Notes under the pieces: generated by a model | Seen by the model: the letters and a program-made list of their open reading frames with translations, nothing else | Databases searched by the model: none | Told to the model about the DNA's origin: nothing | Part shown: one piece after another, positions 43,200-52,069 of the stretch | How positions within the stretch are numbered: position 1 is the stretch's first letter | How the letters are laid out: each line of letters opens with the position of its first letter | Position numbers and translations under genes: made by a program | From: an uncultured Prevotella sp. | GTDB taxonomy: Bacteria; Bacteroidota; Bacteroidia; Bacteroidales; Bacteroidaceae | Assembly (NCBI GenBank): GCA_905234265.1 | Contig: CAJOHJ010000008.1 | Location: 52,941 to 116,940, forward strand | Length of the DNA: 64,000 nt | Direction of reading: 5' to 3'

Positions 43200-45305
43200 A
43201 TGATTACAAACATTCTGGCTGTCGCGCTTATGGCGTGTACAGCTAATTGCGGCTACGACGGCGACACCACCGTGGTCTTGCAGGGAGTGACCGTCAGCGG
43301 CATGCAACAGCGCGACTATCAGATGCGCTCGTCGCAGTCGACAGTGGCGGTTGGCAGCGAATACCTGCAGCAGAACTTTGCCGGAAGCCTTATGCAGACC
43401 CTTGAGGGCTTGCCGGGCGTAAAGGCAATGACCATTGGCTCAGGGCAGTCGAAGCCGACCATTCGCGGACTGGGCTTTAACCGCATGGCTGTCACGGAGG
43501 ACGGCATAAAGCACGAAGGCCAGCAGTGGGGCGACGACCACGGCCTGGAGATAGACCAGTTTGCCGTCGACCGTGCCGAGGTTATCAAAGGCCCTGCGGC
43601 ATTGCTCTACGGCAGCGACGCCATAGGCGGCGTGCTGAGCCTTTACACCAACCACATCCCTACGAGAAAGCTGGAGGGTGCCGTGCAGATGTTCGGCCGC
43701 ACCAACAACGAGCAGGTGGGGCTGTCGGCAAAGGTGGGCGGCCGGCTGGGAAGCTTCTTCTACCGTGCAAACATGACGCTGATAGACTATGCCGACTATC
43801 GCGTGCCGACAGACAGCATAGAATACTATTCATATTATGTAAGGCTGCACAACCGCCGCCTGCGCAATACTGCAGGCCTTGAGCGCGACGGCAGCGTGAT
43901 GCTCGGATATGCCGGATATAATTTCCACACAGACCTGCGCGTGAGCGACAGCTACCAGAAGAGCGGTTTCTTTGCCGACGCCCACGGCCTGGAGGTGCGC
44001 ATGTCGGACATTGACTACGACCGCTCGCGGCGCGACATCGACCTTCCGCACCAGTGGGTAAACCATCTGAAAGTCCTGAGCCACACTACGTGGCGTAACG
44101 GTCAGCTGTCGGTGGAGGGCAATGTGGCTTACCAGCGCAACGTCCGCGAAGAGCATTCCGAGCCGGTGGCCCACGGCTACATGCCAAAGCCTGACGGCAC
44201 CTTGGAACGACGCTTTGTGAAGAATACCTTCACCGGCAAGGGCGGAGTGACGTGGCAGCCCGGCGACAGGCACGCACTGAGTGCCGGCGTAAGTGCAGAA
44301 TACCAGCATAACCGGAGAGACGGATGGGGATTTATCATTCCCGATTTCGAGACCTTCTCCGCCGGAGCCTACGTCATGGAACGCTACACGCTGAGCGACA
44401 ATTTTATCGTCAACGGCGGACTGCGCTACGATGTGGCAAAGACTGACGTGCGCAGCTATACCGACTGGTATGCTACGCCTGTCGGTGGGACGCCTGTCTA
44501 TAAGCAGCGGTCGGCATCGCTCAGCCGCCGGTTCAGCAGTTTTACGTGGTCGGCAGGCCTGAGCTACAACACAGGCGGTTGGGTGCTGAAGGCAAACGTG
44601 GGAAAGAGCTTCCGCATTCCCATTCCCAAGGAGCTGGGAGCCGACGGCATCAACTACCACATCTTCCGCTACGAGCAGGGCAATGCCACCCTCGATGCGG
44701 AGGAATCGTATCAGGCAGATGCCGGCATCAGCTGGTCGAACGGCACGGTTACGGTGCAGGTGGATCCCTACATTAACTACTTTCCCAACTACATCTATCT
44801 CACTCCTACGCTCGACTTCATAGAAGGGCTGCAGCTCTATCGCTACACGCAGGCCCATGTGCTGCGCTGTGGCTTTGAGGCGCAGGCCGACTGGAAGATA
44901 GACAGCCATTGGTCGGCCCAGCTGAAGGGAGAATATCTTTATGCCCGTCAGCGCTCAGGCAGCATGAAGGGCTACACGCTGCCGTTCAGCACTCCGTGGT
45001 CGGCGGATGCAGACATAAAATACTCTTTCGACCGCCGCGGCAAGGGATTTGTGTCGCTGGGCGCCCGTCTTGTGGGCAGCCAGGATGAGATAGTGCCTCC
45101 AGAAGAGCCAACTGCAGGCTATTGGACGCTGAATGCGTCGGCAGGCAAGCGGTTTGCCGTTTCGAAGGCGGTGGCTCTGAAGGTGGCCCTGAACGCAAGC
45201 AACCTGCTGAACCGCAAATATTACAACCACACCAGCTACTACCGTCTTATTGACGTGCCAGAGCCGGGGCGCAACTGCTCGCTGATGGTGGGAGTAGAGT
45301 TTTAG
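43200..45305 (+). CDS. TonB-dependent outer-membrane receptor, probably for metal or metal chelate
   Basis: 701 residues. Short signal peptide (MITNILAVALMACTANC), then a plug domain (VLQGVTVSGMQQ TonB-box-like region; SLMQTLEGLPGVKAMTIGSG, KPTIRGLGFNRMAVTEDGI, VIKGPAALLYGSDAIGGVL), then a 22-strand barrel ending ...NCSLMVGVEF. It lacks the N-terminal carboxypeptidase-like domain of SusC proteins, so it is a classical chelate/metal receptor. The DGIKHEGQQWGDDHGLEID segment, rich in His and Asp, is like that of ZnuD-type zinc receptors. Operon with the His/Cys-rich protein and DUF4625 lipoprotein. Confidence 0.88.
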   Translation: MITNILAVALMACTANCGYDGDTTVVLQGVTVSGMQQRDYQMRSSQSTVAVGSEYLQQNFAGSLMQTLEGLPGVKAMTIGSGQSKPTIRGLGFNRMAVTEDGIKHEGQQWGDDHGLEIDQFAVDRAEVIKGPAALLYGSDAIGGVLSLYTNHIPTRKLEGAVQMFGRTNNEQVGLSAKVGGRLGSFFYRANMTLIDYADYRVPTDSIEYYSYYVRLHNRRLRNTAGLERDGSVMLGYAGYNFHTDLRVSDSYQKSGFFADAHGLEVRMSDIDYDRSRRDIDLPHQWVNHLKVLSHTTWRNGQLSVEGNVAYQRNVREEHSEPVAHGYMPKPDGTLERRFVKNTFTGKGGVTWQPGDRHALSAGVSAEYQHNRRDGWGFIIPDFETFSAGAYVMERYTLSDNFIVNGGLRYDVAKTDVRSYTDWYATPVGGTPVYKQRSASLSRRFSSFTWSAGLSYNTGGWVLKANVGKSFRIPIPKELGADGINYHIFRYEQGNATLDAEESYQADAGISWSNGTVTVQVDPYINYFPNYIYLTPTLDFIEGLQLYRYTQAHVLRCGFEAQADWKIDSHWSAQLKGEYLYARQRSGSMKGYTLPFSTPWSADADIKYSFDRRGKGFVSLGARLVGSQDEIVPPEEPTAGYWTLNASAGKRFAVSKAVALKVALNASNLLNRKYYNHTSYYRLIDVPEPGRNCSLMVGVEF

Positions 45306-45374
45306 GAGTCAATAGTTTTTTAGATTATAGTTTATACTTCAAAATTCATAGTAAATATTAAAAATCAGTATCAC

Positions 45375-45872
45375 ATGAAAAATCTTAAATATCTGAGCCT
45401 GACGACGGCTCTTGTAAGCGGCCTGCTGATGGGCCTGACTGCCTGTGGCAGCGACGACGAGGAAAGCAAAGACATGGAAAAGCCTGTCATAACCACCGAC
45501 GGCATTGTGGCATGCCCGCTGGACTGCGACGTGTTCCGTCGCGGCGACGTAATCCCGTTCAACTATGCGTTTACCGACAATGTAGAGCTGGCAAGGTACA
45601 CAATCCACATCCACAACAACTTCGACCACCACGAGCATCCGGGACTGGCAGAGATGCACTGCGAGATGGAACCGCAGAAAGACCCGGTAAATCCGTGGAC
45701 CGTGGAGGAAACCGTCTACACCATCCCTGCCGGCAACACCAGATACACTGCGCGGCTGGATATTCCCATCCCCACGGACATAGACCCAGGCGACTACCAT
45801 CTGAGCATACGCGTCTTCGATGCCAAAGGCTGGAGCAACAGCTGGCCGGTGTCGTTCAAGATTGCTGAATAG
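45375..45872 (+). CDS. DUF4625 lipoprotein
   Basis: 165 residues with lipoprotein signal ending LTACGSDDEE (Cys24). The domain has an HIHNNFDHHEHPG motif around residue 75, the His-rich hallmark of DUF4625, set in a beta-sandwich (YTIHIHNNF, LDIPIPTDIDPGDYHLSI). The clustered His residues suggest metal binding at the cell surface, handing over to the TonB receptor encoded just upstream. Biochemical function of DUF4625 is not established to my knowledge. Confidence 0.82.
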   Translation: MKNLKYLSLTTALVSGLLMGLTACGSDDEESKDMEKPVITTDGIVACPLDCDVFRRGDVIPFNYAFTDNVELARYTIHIHNNFDHHEHPGLAEMHCEMEPQKDPVNPWTVEETVYTIPAGNTRYTARLDIPIPTDIDPGDYHLSIRVFDAKGWSNSWPVSFKIAE

Positions 45873-45888
45873 CCCCCGGTTTTACTGA

Positions 45889-45991
45889 CACGCAGAGATA
45901 GAAAATTATCTGCGTAAGAAAAAAAATTATCTCTGTGAGATAAAAAATTATCTTCGTAAGATAATTTCGTAAGTCATTGAGATAATTTTTT
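45889..45991. repeat. Cluster of 21-nt hairpin modules
   Basis: Contains GATAGAAAATTATCT, TTATCTCTGTGAGATAA and AATTATCTTCGTAAGATAATT palindromes followed by CGTAAGTCATTGAGATAA; about 65 nt are identical to the cluster at 19028. Hairpins with T-runs may terminate the upstream operon. Confidence 0.75.
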
Positions 45992-46033
45992 TATATGGCC
46001 AATGGGCTGCCCGTGAAAAAAAGATGCAAAAAT

Positions 46034-46064
46034 TTTGCTGTTTCCGTGGCATTTCTTACCTTTG
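46034..46064 (+). promoter_or_regulatory. Consensus promoter of the lipid kinase gene
   Basis: TTTG (46034-46037), 19 nt, TACCTTTG (46057-46064): a full match to the Bacteroidetes consensus. Confidence 0.8.
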
Positions 46065-46095
46065 AACACTGAAAGAGACAACAAGACAAAACACA

Positions 46096-47022
46096 GTGGC
46101 TGTAGAAGAAACAAGATGGGGAATACTGTATTGTCCTAAAAGCAGAAGATCGAAGCAGCGGGACAAAATCAGACACGCACTCGACGAGCGCGGAGTGCAG
46201 TATGACTTAGTGCAGAGCGAAAGCACCGACAGCGTGGAGCGGCTCATGCGCATGCTTATCAACAACGGCTACAAGACCATCATCATCGTCGGCGGCGACT
46301 CTGCCATGAACGATGCCGTCAACTGCCTCATGGAGCAGGAGCAGCAAGTGCGCGACGGCATTCTGCTGGGGGTTATACCCAACGGGGTGCTGAACGACTT
46401 TGCCCGCTACTGGAACTTCCGCGAGGGCAACGTCGGGCAGACTGTCGACTGGCTGCTGAAGCGGCGCGTGAGGAAAATCGACCTTGGCTGCATACGCTAT
46501 GCCGACAAGAACGGCGCCCAGTGCCACAGGTATTTCCTGAACTGCGTAAACGTAGGCATGATAGCCGACGTGATGAACATCCGGCGGCAGGCCCGTTCGC
46601 TGCTTGGCTCGCGGACGCTGTCGTTTGTGGCTTCCTGCTTCCTGATGCTGTTCCACCGCATGGAATACAAGATGCGCATAAAGATAAACAGCGACGTCGT
46701 CGACCGCAAGGTGATGACGATGTGCATAGGCTCAGGCCCGGGCTACGGGCAGACGCCGAACGCTTCGCCATACAGCGGACTGCTCGACGTGTCGGTGGTC
46801 TACAACACTGGCATCCTGCAGGTGTTTGCAGGCCTGTGGCTGCTGGTCTCGGGCAGGTTCCTCAACCATCGCTCCGTTCATCCGTTCCGCACGCGCGAAG
46901 TGCTGGTGGAAGACAGCAGGCATGCACTCGCCGGCGTTGACGGACGGCTGCTTGGACAGCCGTCTGGCAGCTATCGGATAAGCATACTGCCGGAAGTCAT
47001 AAACTTCCTTATTCCCGACTGA
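46096..47022 (+). CDS. Diacylglycerol kinase-family lipid kinase (YegS/DgkB-like)
   Basis: 308 residues from GTG 46096; no ATG fits between promoter and the conserved start WGILYCPKSRRSKQR. ATP-binding region IIIVGGDSAMNDAVN (normally GGDGT) and LGVIPNGVLNDFARYW (normally PxGTxNDFAR) identify the DAGK catalytic fold; the SGLLDVSVV and GVDGRLLG motifs near the C-terminus agree. Note GGDSA in place of GGDGT and NGVLND in place of GTxND: the glycine-rich loop departs from consensus, so activity or substrate may differ. Confidence 0.85.
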   Translation: MAVEETRWGILYCPKSRRSKQRDKIRHALDERGVQYDLVQSESTDSVERLMRMLINNGYKTIIIVGGDSAMNDAVNCLMEQEQQVRDGILLGVIPNGVLNDFARYWNFREGNVGQTVDWLLKRRVRKIDLGCIRYADKNGAQCHRYFLNCVNVGMIADVMNIRRQARSLLGSRTLSFVASCFLMLFHRMEYKMRIKINSDVVDRKVMTMCIGSGPGYGQTPNASPYSGLLDVSVVYNTGILQVFAGLWLLVSGRFLNHRSVHPFRTREVLVEDSRHALAGVDGRLLGQPSGSYRISILPEVINFLIPD

Positions 47023-47189
47023 AACGGCCGGGCGCCGGTGGCTGCTAAGCGCATGTGACGCACCAGACAGACATTGGCGATGCTGCGGCAAAGGCACAGA
47101 CCGCTCTGCAGGCAAGTGCAGGAGAGCAGACGGGCAAATGTAAAATAAACAAAAAAACACGGCGTTTTCTGAAAAATGTCGTGTTTTTT

Positions 47190-47220
47190 TTTGTAAACAT
47201 TCATAAAATTACTACTTTTG
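47190..47220 (+). promoter_or_regulatory. Consensus promoter of the glycogen cluster
   Basis: TTTG (47190-47193), 19 nt, TACTTTTG (47213-47220). Leader about 48 nt to ATG 47275. Elsewhere in 47023-47189 nothing was recognised. Confidence 0.8.
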
Positions 47221-47274
47221 AGCAATATTTGTAAAACCTAAAACGAAAAACATTATTCATTATCTAAAGGAACT

Positions 47275-49224
47275 ATGAGTTATTTACGATTTGAAAAAGC
47301 GGTAATGACCAATTTGGAAGAGTCGCTGCGTCGTGAATTACTTCGGACAAACCGTTCTGGTGCGTACAGCTCGTCGACGCTCGTCGACTGTAATACGCGC
47401 AAGTATCACGGTCTGCTCGTTGTTCCCGTACCTGAAATCGACGACGAGAACCACGTGTTGCTGTCGTCGCTCGACTGTACGGTTATTCAGCATGGCGCAG
47501 AGTTCAACCTGGGACTCCACAAGTATCAGGGCAACAACTACAGCCCCAAAGGTCATAAGTACATCCGCGAATTCACCTGCGACGTAGTACCCACCACGCT
47601 TTACCGTGTCGGTGGAGTTTTATTGAAAAGGGAGACAATCTTCCAGGCCTATGAAGACCGCATCCTCATCCGCTACACTCTGGAAGACGCCCATTCGGCA
47701 ACGACACTGCGCTTCCGCCCGTTCCTTGCCTTCCGCTCGGTGCGCCAGTTTACTCATGAGAACTCAACGGCTTCGCGTGAGTACCATGTCGTGGACAATG
47801 GCATAAAGACTTGCATGTATGCCGGATATCCAGACCTTTACATGCAGTTCAACAAGAAGAACGAGTTCGTCTTCCAGCCCGACTGGTATCGCGGTGTGGA
47901 ATATCCCAAGGAGCAGGAGCGCGGCTATGCATCCAATGAGGACCTCTACGTGCCGGGCTACTTCGAGATGACCATCAAGAAAGGCGAGAGCATCATCTTT
48001 GCTGCATCTACAAAGGAGATTAAGAGTTCTACGCTGAAGGGTCTCTTCCAGAAGGAGATTGACGTCAGGCTCAGCCGCGACAGTTTCTACCACTGCCTCG
48101 TTGCTGCCGCCCACCAGTTCCACAACCGCCAGCCTAACGACGACCGTTACCTGCTGGCAGGCTATCCTTGGTTCAAAGCCCGCGCACGCGACACGTTCAT
48201 AGCGCTGCCGGGACTGACGCTGTCTATTGGCGAACAAGACTACTTCGAGCTTGTCATGAAGACCGCCGAGAAAGGACTGCGTGAATTCATGGAAGGCAAG
48301 CCCCTGTCGGTGAAAATCTACGAGATTGAGCATCCTGACATTCCGCTGTGGGCCGTCTGGTCAATACAGCAGTATACCAAGGAGACCGGCCGCGAACAGG
48401 GCAGCAAAATGTACGGCAAGCTCGTAAAAGACATTATTAAATATATTATAAAGGGCGGACATCCCAACCTGCGTCTCGACGACAACGGACTGCTCTATGC
48501 CAACGGACGCGACCATGCCATCACCTGGATGAACTCAACAGCCAACGGGCATCCTGTCATTCCGCGTTCGGGATACATCGTTGAGTTCAATGCCCTTTGG
48601 TATAATGCACTGAAGTTCTGCGCATCACTGGAGGCTGAGTTCGGCGACCAGAAGTTCGCTGCCCAGCTGGAGGAAATGGCAGAAAAGACCAAGGAGGCTT
48701 TCGTAGCTACATTCCTGAACGAGTACGGATACTTGCTGGACTACGTCGACGGCACAATGATGGACTGGAGCGTACGCCCGAACATGATATTCCCCGTAGC
48801 TTTCGACTACTCTCCACTGTCTCAGGACCAGAAGAAGAGCGTTCTCGACGTTTGCACGCGCGAGCTGCTGACGCCGAAGGGACTGCGCTCGCTCTCGCCA
48901 AAGAGCGGAGGCTACAACCCGATGTATGTAGGTCCGCAGACGCAGCGCGACTATGCCTACCATCAGGGAACGGCCTGGCCGTGGCTGGGAGGCTTCTACA
49001 TGGAGGCATGCCTTAAGCTCTACAAGCGCACACGCCTCTCGTTCGTTGAAAGACAGATGGTGGGATATGAAGACGAGATGATGTATCATGCCCTCGGAAC
49101 CATCAGCGAGCTGTTCGACGGCAACCCGCCGTTCCACGGACGCGGTGCCATGGCATTTGCCATGAACGTTGCAGAGATTTTGCGTACTCTGAAGTTAATG
49201 GAGAAATATACATATCAAAAATAA
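47275..49224 (+). CDS. Glycogen debranching enzyme (amylo-alpha-1,6-glucosidase type)
   Basis: 649 residues. N-terminal domain (NRSGAYSSSTLVDCNTRKYH then GLLVV), followed by the (alpha/alpha)6 barrel of the GDE_C type: WFKARARDTFIALPGLTLS, LDDNGLLYANGRDHAITWMN, HQGTAWPWLGGFYMEA. Acidic residues in RARDTF, DHAITWMN and the TAW region form the active site of this archaeal/Bacteroidales family, which removes alpha-1,6 branches of glycogen. First gene of a three-gene alpha-glucan cluster. Confidence 0.92.
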   Translation: MSYLRFEKAVMTNLEESLRRELLRTNRSGAYSSSTLVDCNTRKYHGLLVVPVPEIDDENHVLLSSLDCTVIQHGAEFNLGLHKYQGNNYSPKGHKYIREFTCDVVPTTLYRVGGVLLKRETIFQAYEDRILIRYTLEDAHSATTLRFRPFLAFRSVRQFTHENSTASREYHVVDNGIKTCMYAGYPDLYMQFNKKNEFVFQPDWYRGVEYPKEQERGYASNEDLYVPGYFEMTIKKGESIIFAASTKEIKSSTLKGLFQKEIDVRLSRDSFYHCLVAAAHQFHNRQPNDDRYLLAGYPWFKARARDTFIALPGLTLSIGEQDYFELVMKTAEKGLREFMEGKPLSVKIYEIEHPDIPLWAVWSIQQYTKETGREQGSKMYGKLVKDIIKYIIKGGHPNLRLDDNGLLYANGRDHAITWMNSTANGHPVIPRSGYIVEFNALWYNALKFCASLEAEFGDQKFAAQLEEMAEKTKEAFVATFLNEYGYLLDYVDGTMMDWSVRPNMIFPVAFDYSPLSQDQKKSVLDVCTRELLTPKGLRSLSPKSGGYNPMYVGPQTQRDYAYHQGTAWPWLGGFYMEACLKLYKRTRLSFVERQMVGYEDEMMYHALGTISELFDGNPPFHGRGAMAFAMNVAEILRTLKLMEKYTYQK

Positions 49225-49231
49225 GGAGGAG
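49224..49231 (+). promoter_or_regulatory. Strong Shine-Dalgarno sequence AGGAGGAG
   Basis: It overlaps the stop of the debranching enzyme gene and lies 5 nt before ATG 49237. Shine-Dalgarno sequences this strong are rare in this window. Confidence 0.75.
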
Positions 49232-49236
49232 ACGCT

Positions 49237-50508
49237 ATGAAAGTATTAATGTTTGGATGGGAGTATCCTCCTCACGTGTTTGGTGGACTTGCCACTGCAA
49301 ACTACGGAATTTCTCAGGGCCTGCATGCACAGGGCGACATGGACATCACGCTCTGCCTGCCGAAGCCCTTTGGCGATGAAGACCGCTCGGCCTGCAACAT
49401 AGTAGCCATGAACGCTGTGCCCATTGCTTGGCGCGACGTTTCGGCCGACTATGTCCGCGAGCGCGTTGGCAACATTATGGACCCAGACCTCTATTTCCGT
49501 CTGCGCGACCATCTTTATGCCGACTTCAACTATATGCACGTCAACGACCTTGGCGCAATGGAGTTTGCCGGAGGCTATCCCGGCAACCTGCATGAGGAAA
49601 TCAACAACTATTCCATCATTGCAGGTGTCGTGGCACGTACTCTGGACTACGACATCATTCATGCCCACGACTGGCTGACATATCCTGCAGGCATACATGC
49701 CAAGCAGGTCAGCGGCAAGCCACTGTGCATTCACGTACATGCCACCGACTTCGACCGTTCGCGCGGAAAGGTGAACCCGACAGTATATTCGATTGAGAAG
49801 AACGGCATGGACAATGCCGACTGCATCATGTGCGTCTCGGAACTGACGCGACAGACGGTCATCAACCAGTATCACCAGGATCCGCGCAAGTGCTACACCG
49901 TACACAATGCCGTCTATCCGCTGCCGGAAGAGTATCAGGCAATTCCGCGTCCCGACCATACCGGCAAGGACAAGGTGGTTACCTTCCTTGGGCGCATCAC
50001 CATGCAGAAAGGCCCTGAATATTTTGTCGAGGCTGCCAACATGGTTATTCGCCGTACGCGCAACGTGCGCTTCTGCATGGCAGGCAGCGGCGATATGATG
50101 GACGCCATGATTCTTCTGGCTGCAGAGCGCGGCATCGCCGACCGCTTCCACTTCCCGGGCTTCATGCGCGGCAAGCAGGTCTACGAGTGCCTCAAGGACA
50201 GCGACGTCTACGTGATGCCTTCCGTCTCAGAGCCGTTCGGCATTTCGCCTCTGGAGGCCATGCAGTGCGGAACGCCCTCAATCATCTCAAAGCAGTCGGG
50301 ATGCGCTGAAATACTAACCAACTGCATAAAGGTCGACTACTGGGACATTCATGCACTGGCCGACGCCATCTACTCCATCTGCGCCAACGAGTCGCTCTTC
50401 CAGTATCTCAAGGAAGAAGGCAAGCGCGAGGTTGACCAGATTACGTGGGAGAAAGTCGGTGCTTGGATAGCCACACTGTACAAGCGGACTCTTGGCTGGG
50501 AGGTCTAA
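49237..50508 (+). CDS. GT4 glycosyltransferase, glycogen synthase-like
   Basis: 423 residues, GT-B fold. MKVLMFGWEYPPHVFGGLAT is the glycogen/starch synthase-like start (the GG loop binds donor sugar); IIHAHDWLTYPAGI, FLGRITMQKGPEYFVEAANM and SVSEPFGISPLEAMQCGTPS (two conserved Glu) complete the signature. It probably elongates alpha-1,4-glucan from a nucleotide-glucose donor. Flanked by a debranching enzyme (12-nt gap) and GH57 gene (34-nt gap). Confidence 0.9.
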   Translation: MKVLMFGWEYPPHVFGGLATANYGISQGLHAQGDMDITLCLPKPFGDEDRSACNIVAMNAVPIAWRDVSADYVRERVGNIMDPDLYFRLRDHLYADFNYMHVNDLGAMEFAGGYPGNLHEEINNYSIIAGVVARTLDYDIIHAHDWLTYPAGIHAKQVSGKPLCIHVHATDFDRSRGKVNPTVYSIEKNGMDNADCIMCVSELTRQTVINQYHQDPRKCYTVHNAVYPLPEEYQAIPRPDHTGKDKVVTFLGRITMQKGPEYFVEAANMVIRRTRNVRFCMAGSGDMMDAMILLAAERGIADRFHFPGFMRGKQVYECLKDSDVYVMPSVSEPFGISPLEAMQCGTPSIISKQSGCAEILTNCIKVDYWDIHALADAIYSICANESLFQYLKEEGKREVDQITWEKVGAWIATLYKRTLGWEV

Positions 50509-50542
50509 AATGAAGAATGAAGAATGAAAAATTAAAAAAATT

Positions 50543-51913
50543 ATGAAAACAATTTGCTTATATTTTGAAATACATCAGATTATACATCTGAAGCGCTACC
50601 GTTTCTTCGACATCGGTACCGACCATTACTATTACGATGACTACGAGAACGAGCGTAGCATCACCGACATTGCCAACCGCTCCTATATGCCGGCACTGAC
50701 CGCCATCGGCGAAATGATTAAGGAGCATGGCGACTACTTCAAAGTGGCCTTCTCGCTCTCCGGCACAGGCATCGAACAGCTGGAGATGCATGCCCCACAG
50801 GTGCTGGAGAAGCTGCAGGAGCTGAACCAGACGGGCTGCGTGGAATTCCTCGCCGAGCCTTACAGCCACGGACTGTCGTCGCTGGCCAACGAGGAGACAT
50901 TTGCCCTCGACGTCAAGAAGCAGTGTGCCAAAATTGAGGAGTACTTCGGCAAAAAGCCTACCGTGGCCCGCAACTCATCGCTCATCTACAGCGACGACAT
51001 CGGCTCGCAGATTGCCGCCATGGGCTTCAAGGGCATGCTCACCGAGGGTGCCAAGCACGTGCTGGGATGGAAGTCGCCGCACTATGTATACAACTGCAAC
51101 ATGGCTCCGTCGCTGAAGCTCCTGCTGCGCGACGTGGAACTCAGCGACGACATCTCACTGCGCTTCAACAACAGCGACTGGGACGGCTATCCACTCTTTG
51201 CCGACGCCTACATCGACCGCATTGCGCGCCTCCCGGAGGAAGAGCAGACAATAAACATCTTCATGGAACTCTCAGCACTGGGCATCGCACAGCCGCTCAG
51301 CAGCAACATCCTCGACTTCCTGAAGGCTCTGCCGGCACAGGCCAAGGAGAAGGGCATCACCTTCTCTACGCCTACAGAGATATGCATGAAGACAAAGAGC
51401 GTGGGCAATCTGGACGTACCCGACACCCTCAGCTGGGTCGACGAGGAACGCGACTGCTCCTGCTGGCTGGGCAACGCCATGCAGCGTGAGGCCTTCAACA
51501 AGCTCTACTCCGTGGCCGACCGCCTGCGCATTGCCGACGACCCACGCATTAATCAGGACTGGGACTACCTGCAGGCCTCCAACAACTTCCGCTTCATGAC
51601 CACCAAGCCCTCTAACGTAGGACTCGACCGCGGCATCTACAGCGGACCCTTTGACGCCTTCACAAACTACATGAACATCCTGGGCGACTTCATCAACCGA
51701 GTCAACGCCCTCTATCCGCAGGAAATTGAGAACGACGAGCTGAACGCCCTGCTCACCACCATCCGCAACCAGGGCGACGAGATAGAGATGAAGGACAAGG
51801 AGATTACCCGCCTGAAGGCACGCCTCGAAAAGCTTGAGCCTAAGGAGGAGAAGAAGCCTGCCGCCAAGAAAGCCGCAGCCAAGAAGCCTGCTGCCAAGAA
51901 AGAGGCCAAGTGA
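50543..51913 (+). CDS. Glycoside hydrolase family 57 (alpha-amylase/4-alpha-glucanotransferase-like)
   Basis: 456 residues. MKTICLYFEIHQIIHLKRY is the GH57 barrel start (conserved HQ/HQP-like strand), with CVEFLAEPYSHGLSSL and KPTVARNSSLIYSDDIG following. GH57 enzymes act on alpha-1,4-glucans. Residues about 400-430 form a coiled coil and the last 25 are lysine/alanine-rich (KKPAAKKAAAKKPAAKKEAK), a tail also seen on the small winged-helix protein at 33351, unusual for an amylase. Cytoplasmic. Confidence 0.9.
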   Translation: MKTICLYFEIHQIIHLKRYRFFDIGTDHYYYDDYENERSITDIANRSYMPALTAIGEMIKEHGDYFKVAFSLSGTGIEQLEMHAPQVLEKLQELNQTGCVEFLAEPYSHGLSSLANEETFALDVKKQCAKIEEYFGKKPTVARNSSLIYSDDIGSQIAAMGFKGMLTEGAKHVLGWKSPHYVYNCNMAPSLKLLLRDVELSDDISLRFNNSDWDGYPLFADAYIDRIARLPEEEQTINIFMELSALGIAQPLSSNILDFLKALPAQAKEKGITFSTPTEICMKTKSVGNLDVPDTLSWVDEERDCSCWLGNAMQREAFNKLYSVADRLRIADDPRINQDWDYLQASNNFRFMTTKPSNVGLDRGIYSGPFDAFTNYMNILGDFINRVNALYPQEIENDELNALLTTIRNQGDEIEMKDKEITRLKARLEKLEPKEEKKPAAKKAAAKKPAAKKEAK

Positions 51914-51925
51914 ATGCACGCCACA

Positions 51926-51953
51926 CTCTGACTGTGCTTTTGCAAAGTCAGAG
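51926..51953 (+). other. Hairpin after the GH57 gene
   Basis: CTCTGACT (51926-51933) pairs with AGTCAGAG (51946-51953); no T-run follows, so it may stabilise the mRNA end or be a weak terminator. Confidence 0.4.
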
Positions 51954-52069
51954 GTGACGCACTTGCAGGCTTAGAGCAAGAAAACAATATTCAGTGGTTA
52001 GTTGTCTGTGGTCCTCTGCCACTTTCAGCTAACCACTTTTCATTTATCCCATATTCTGCAGCACAACCA

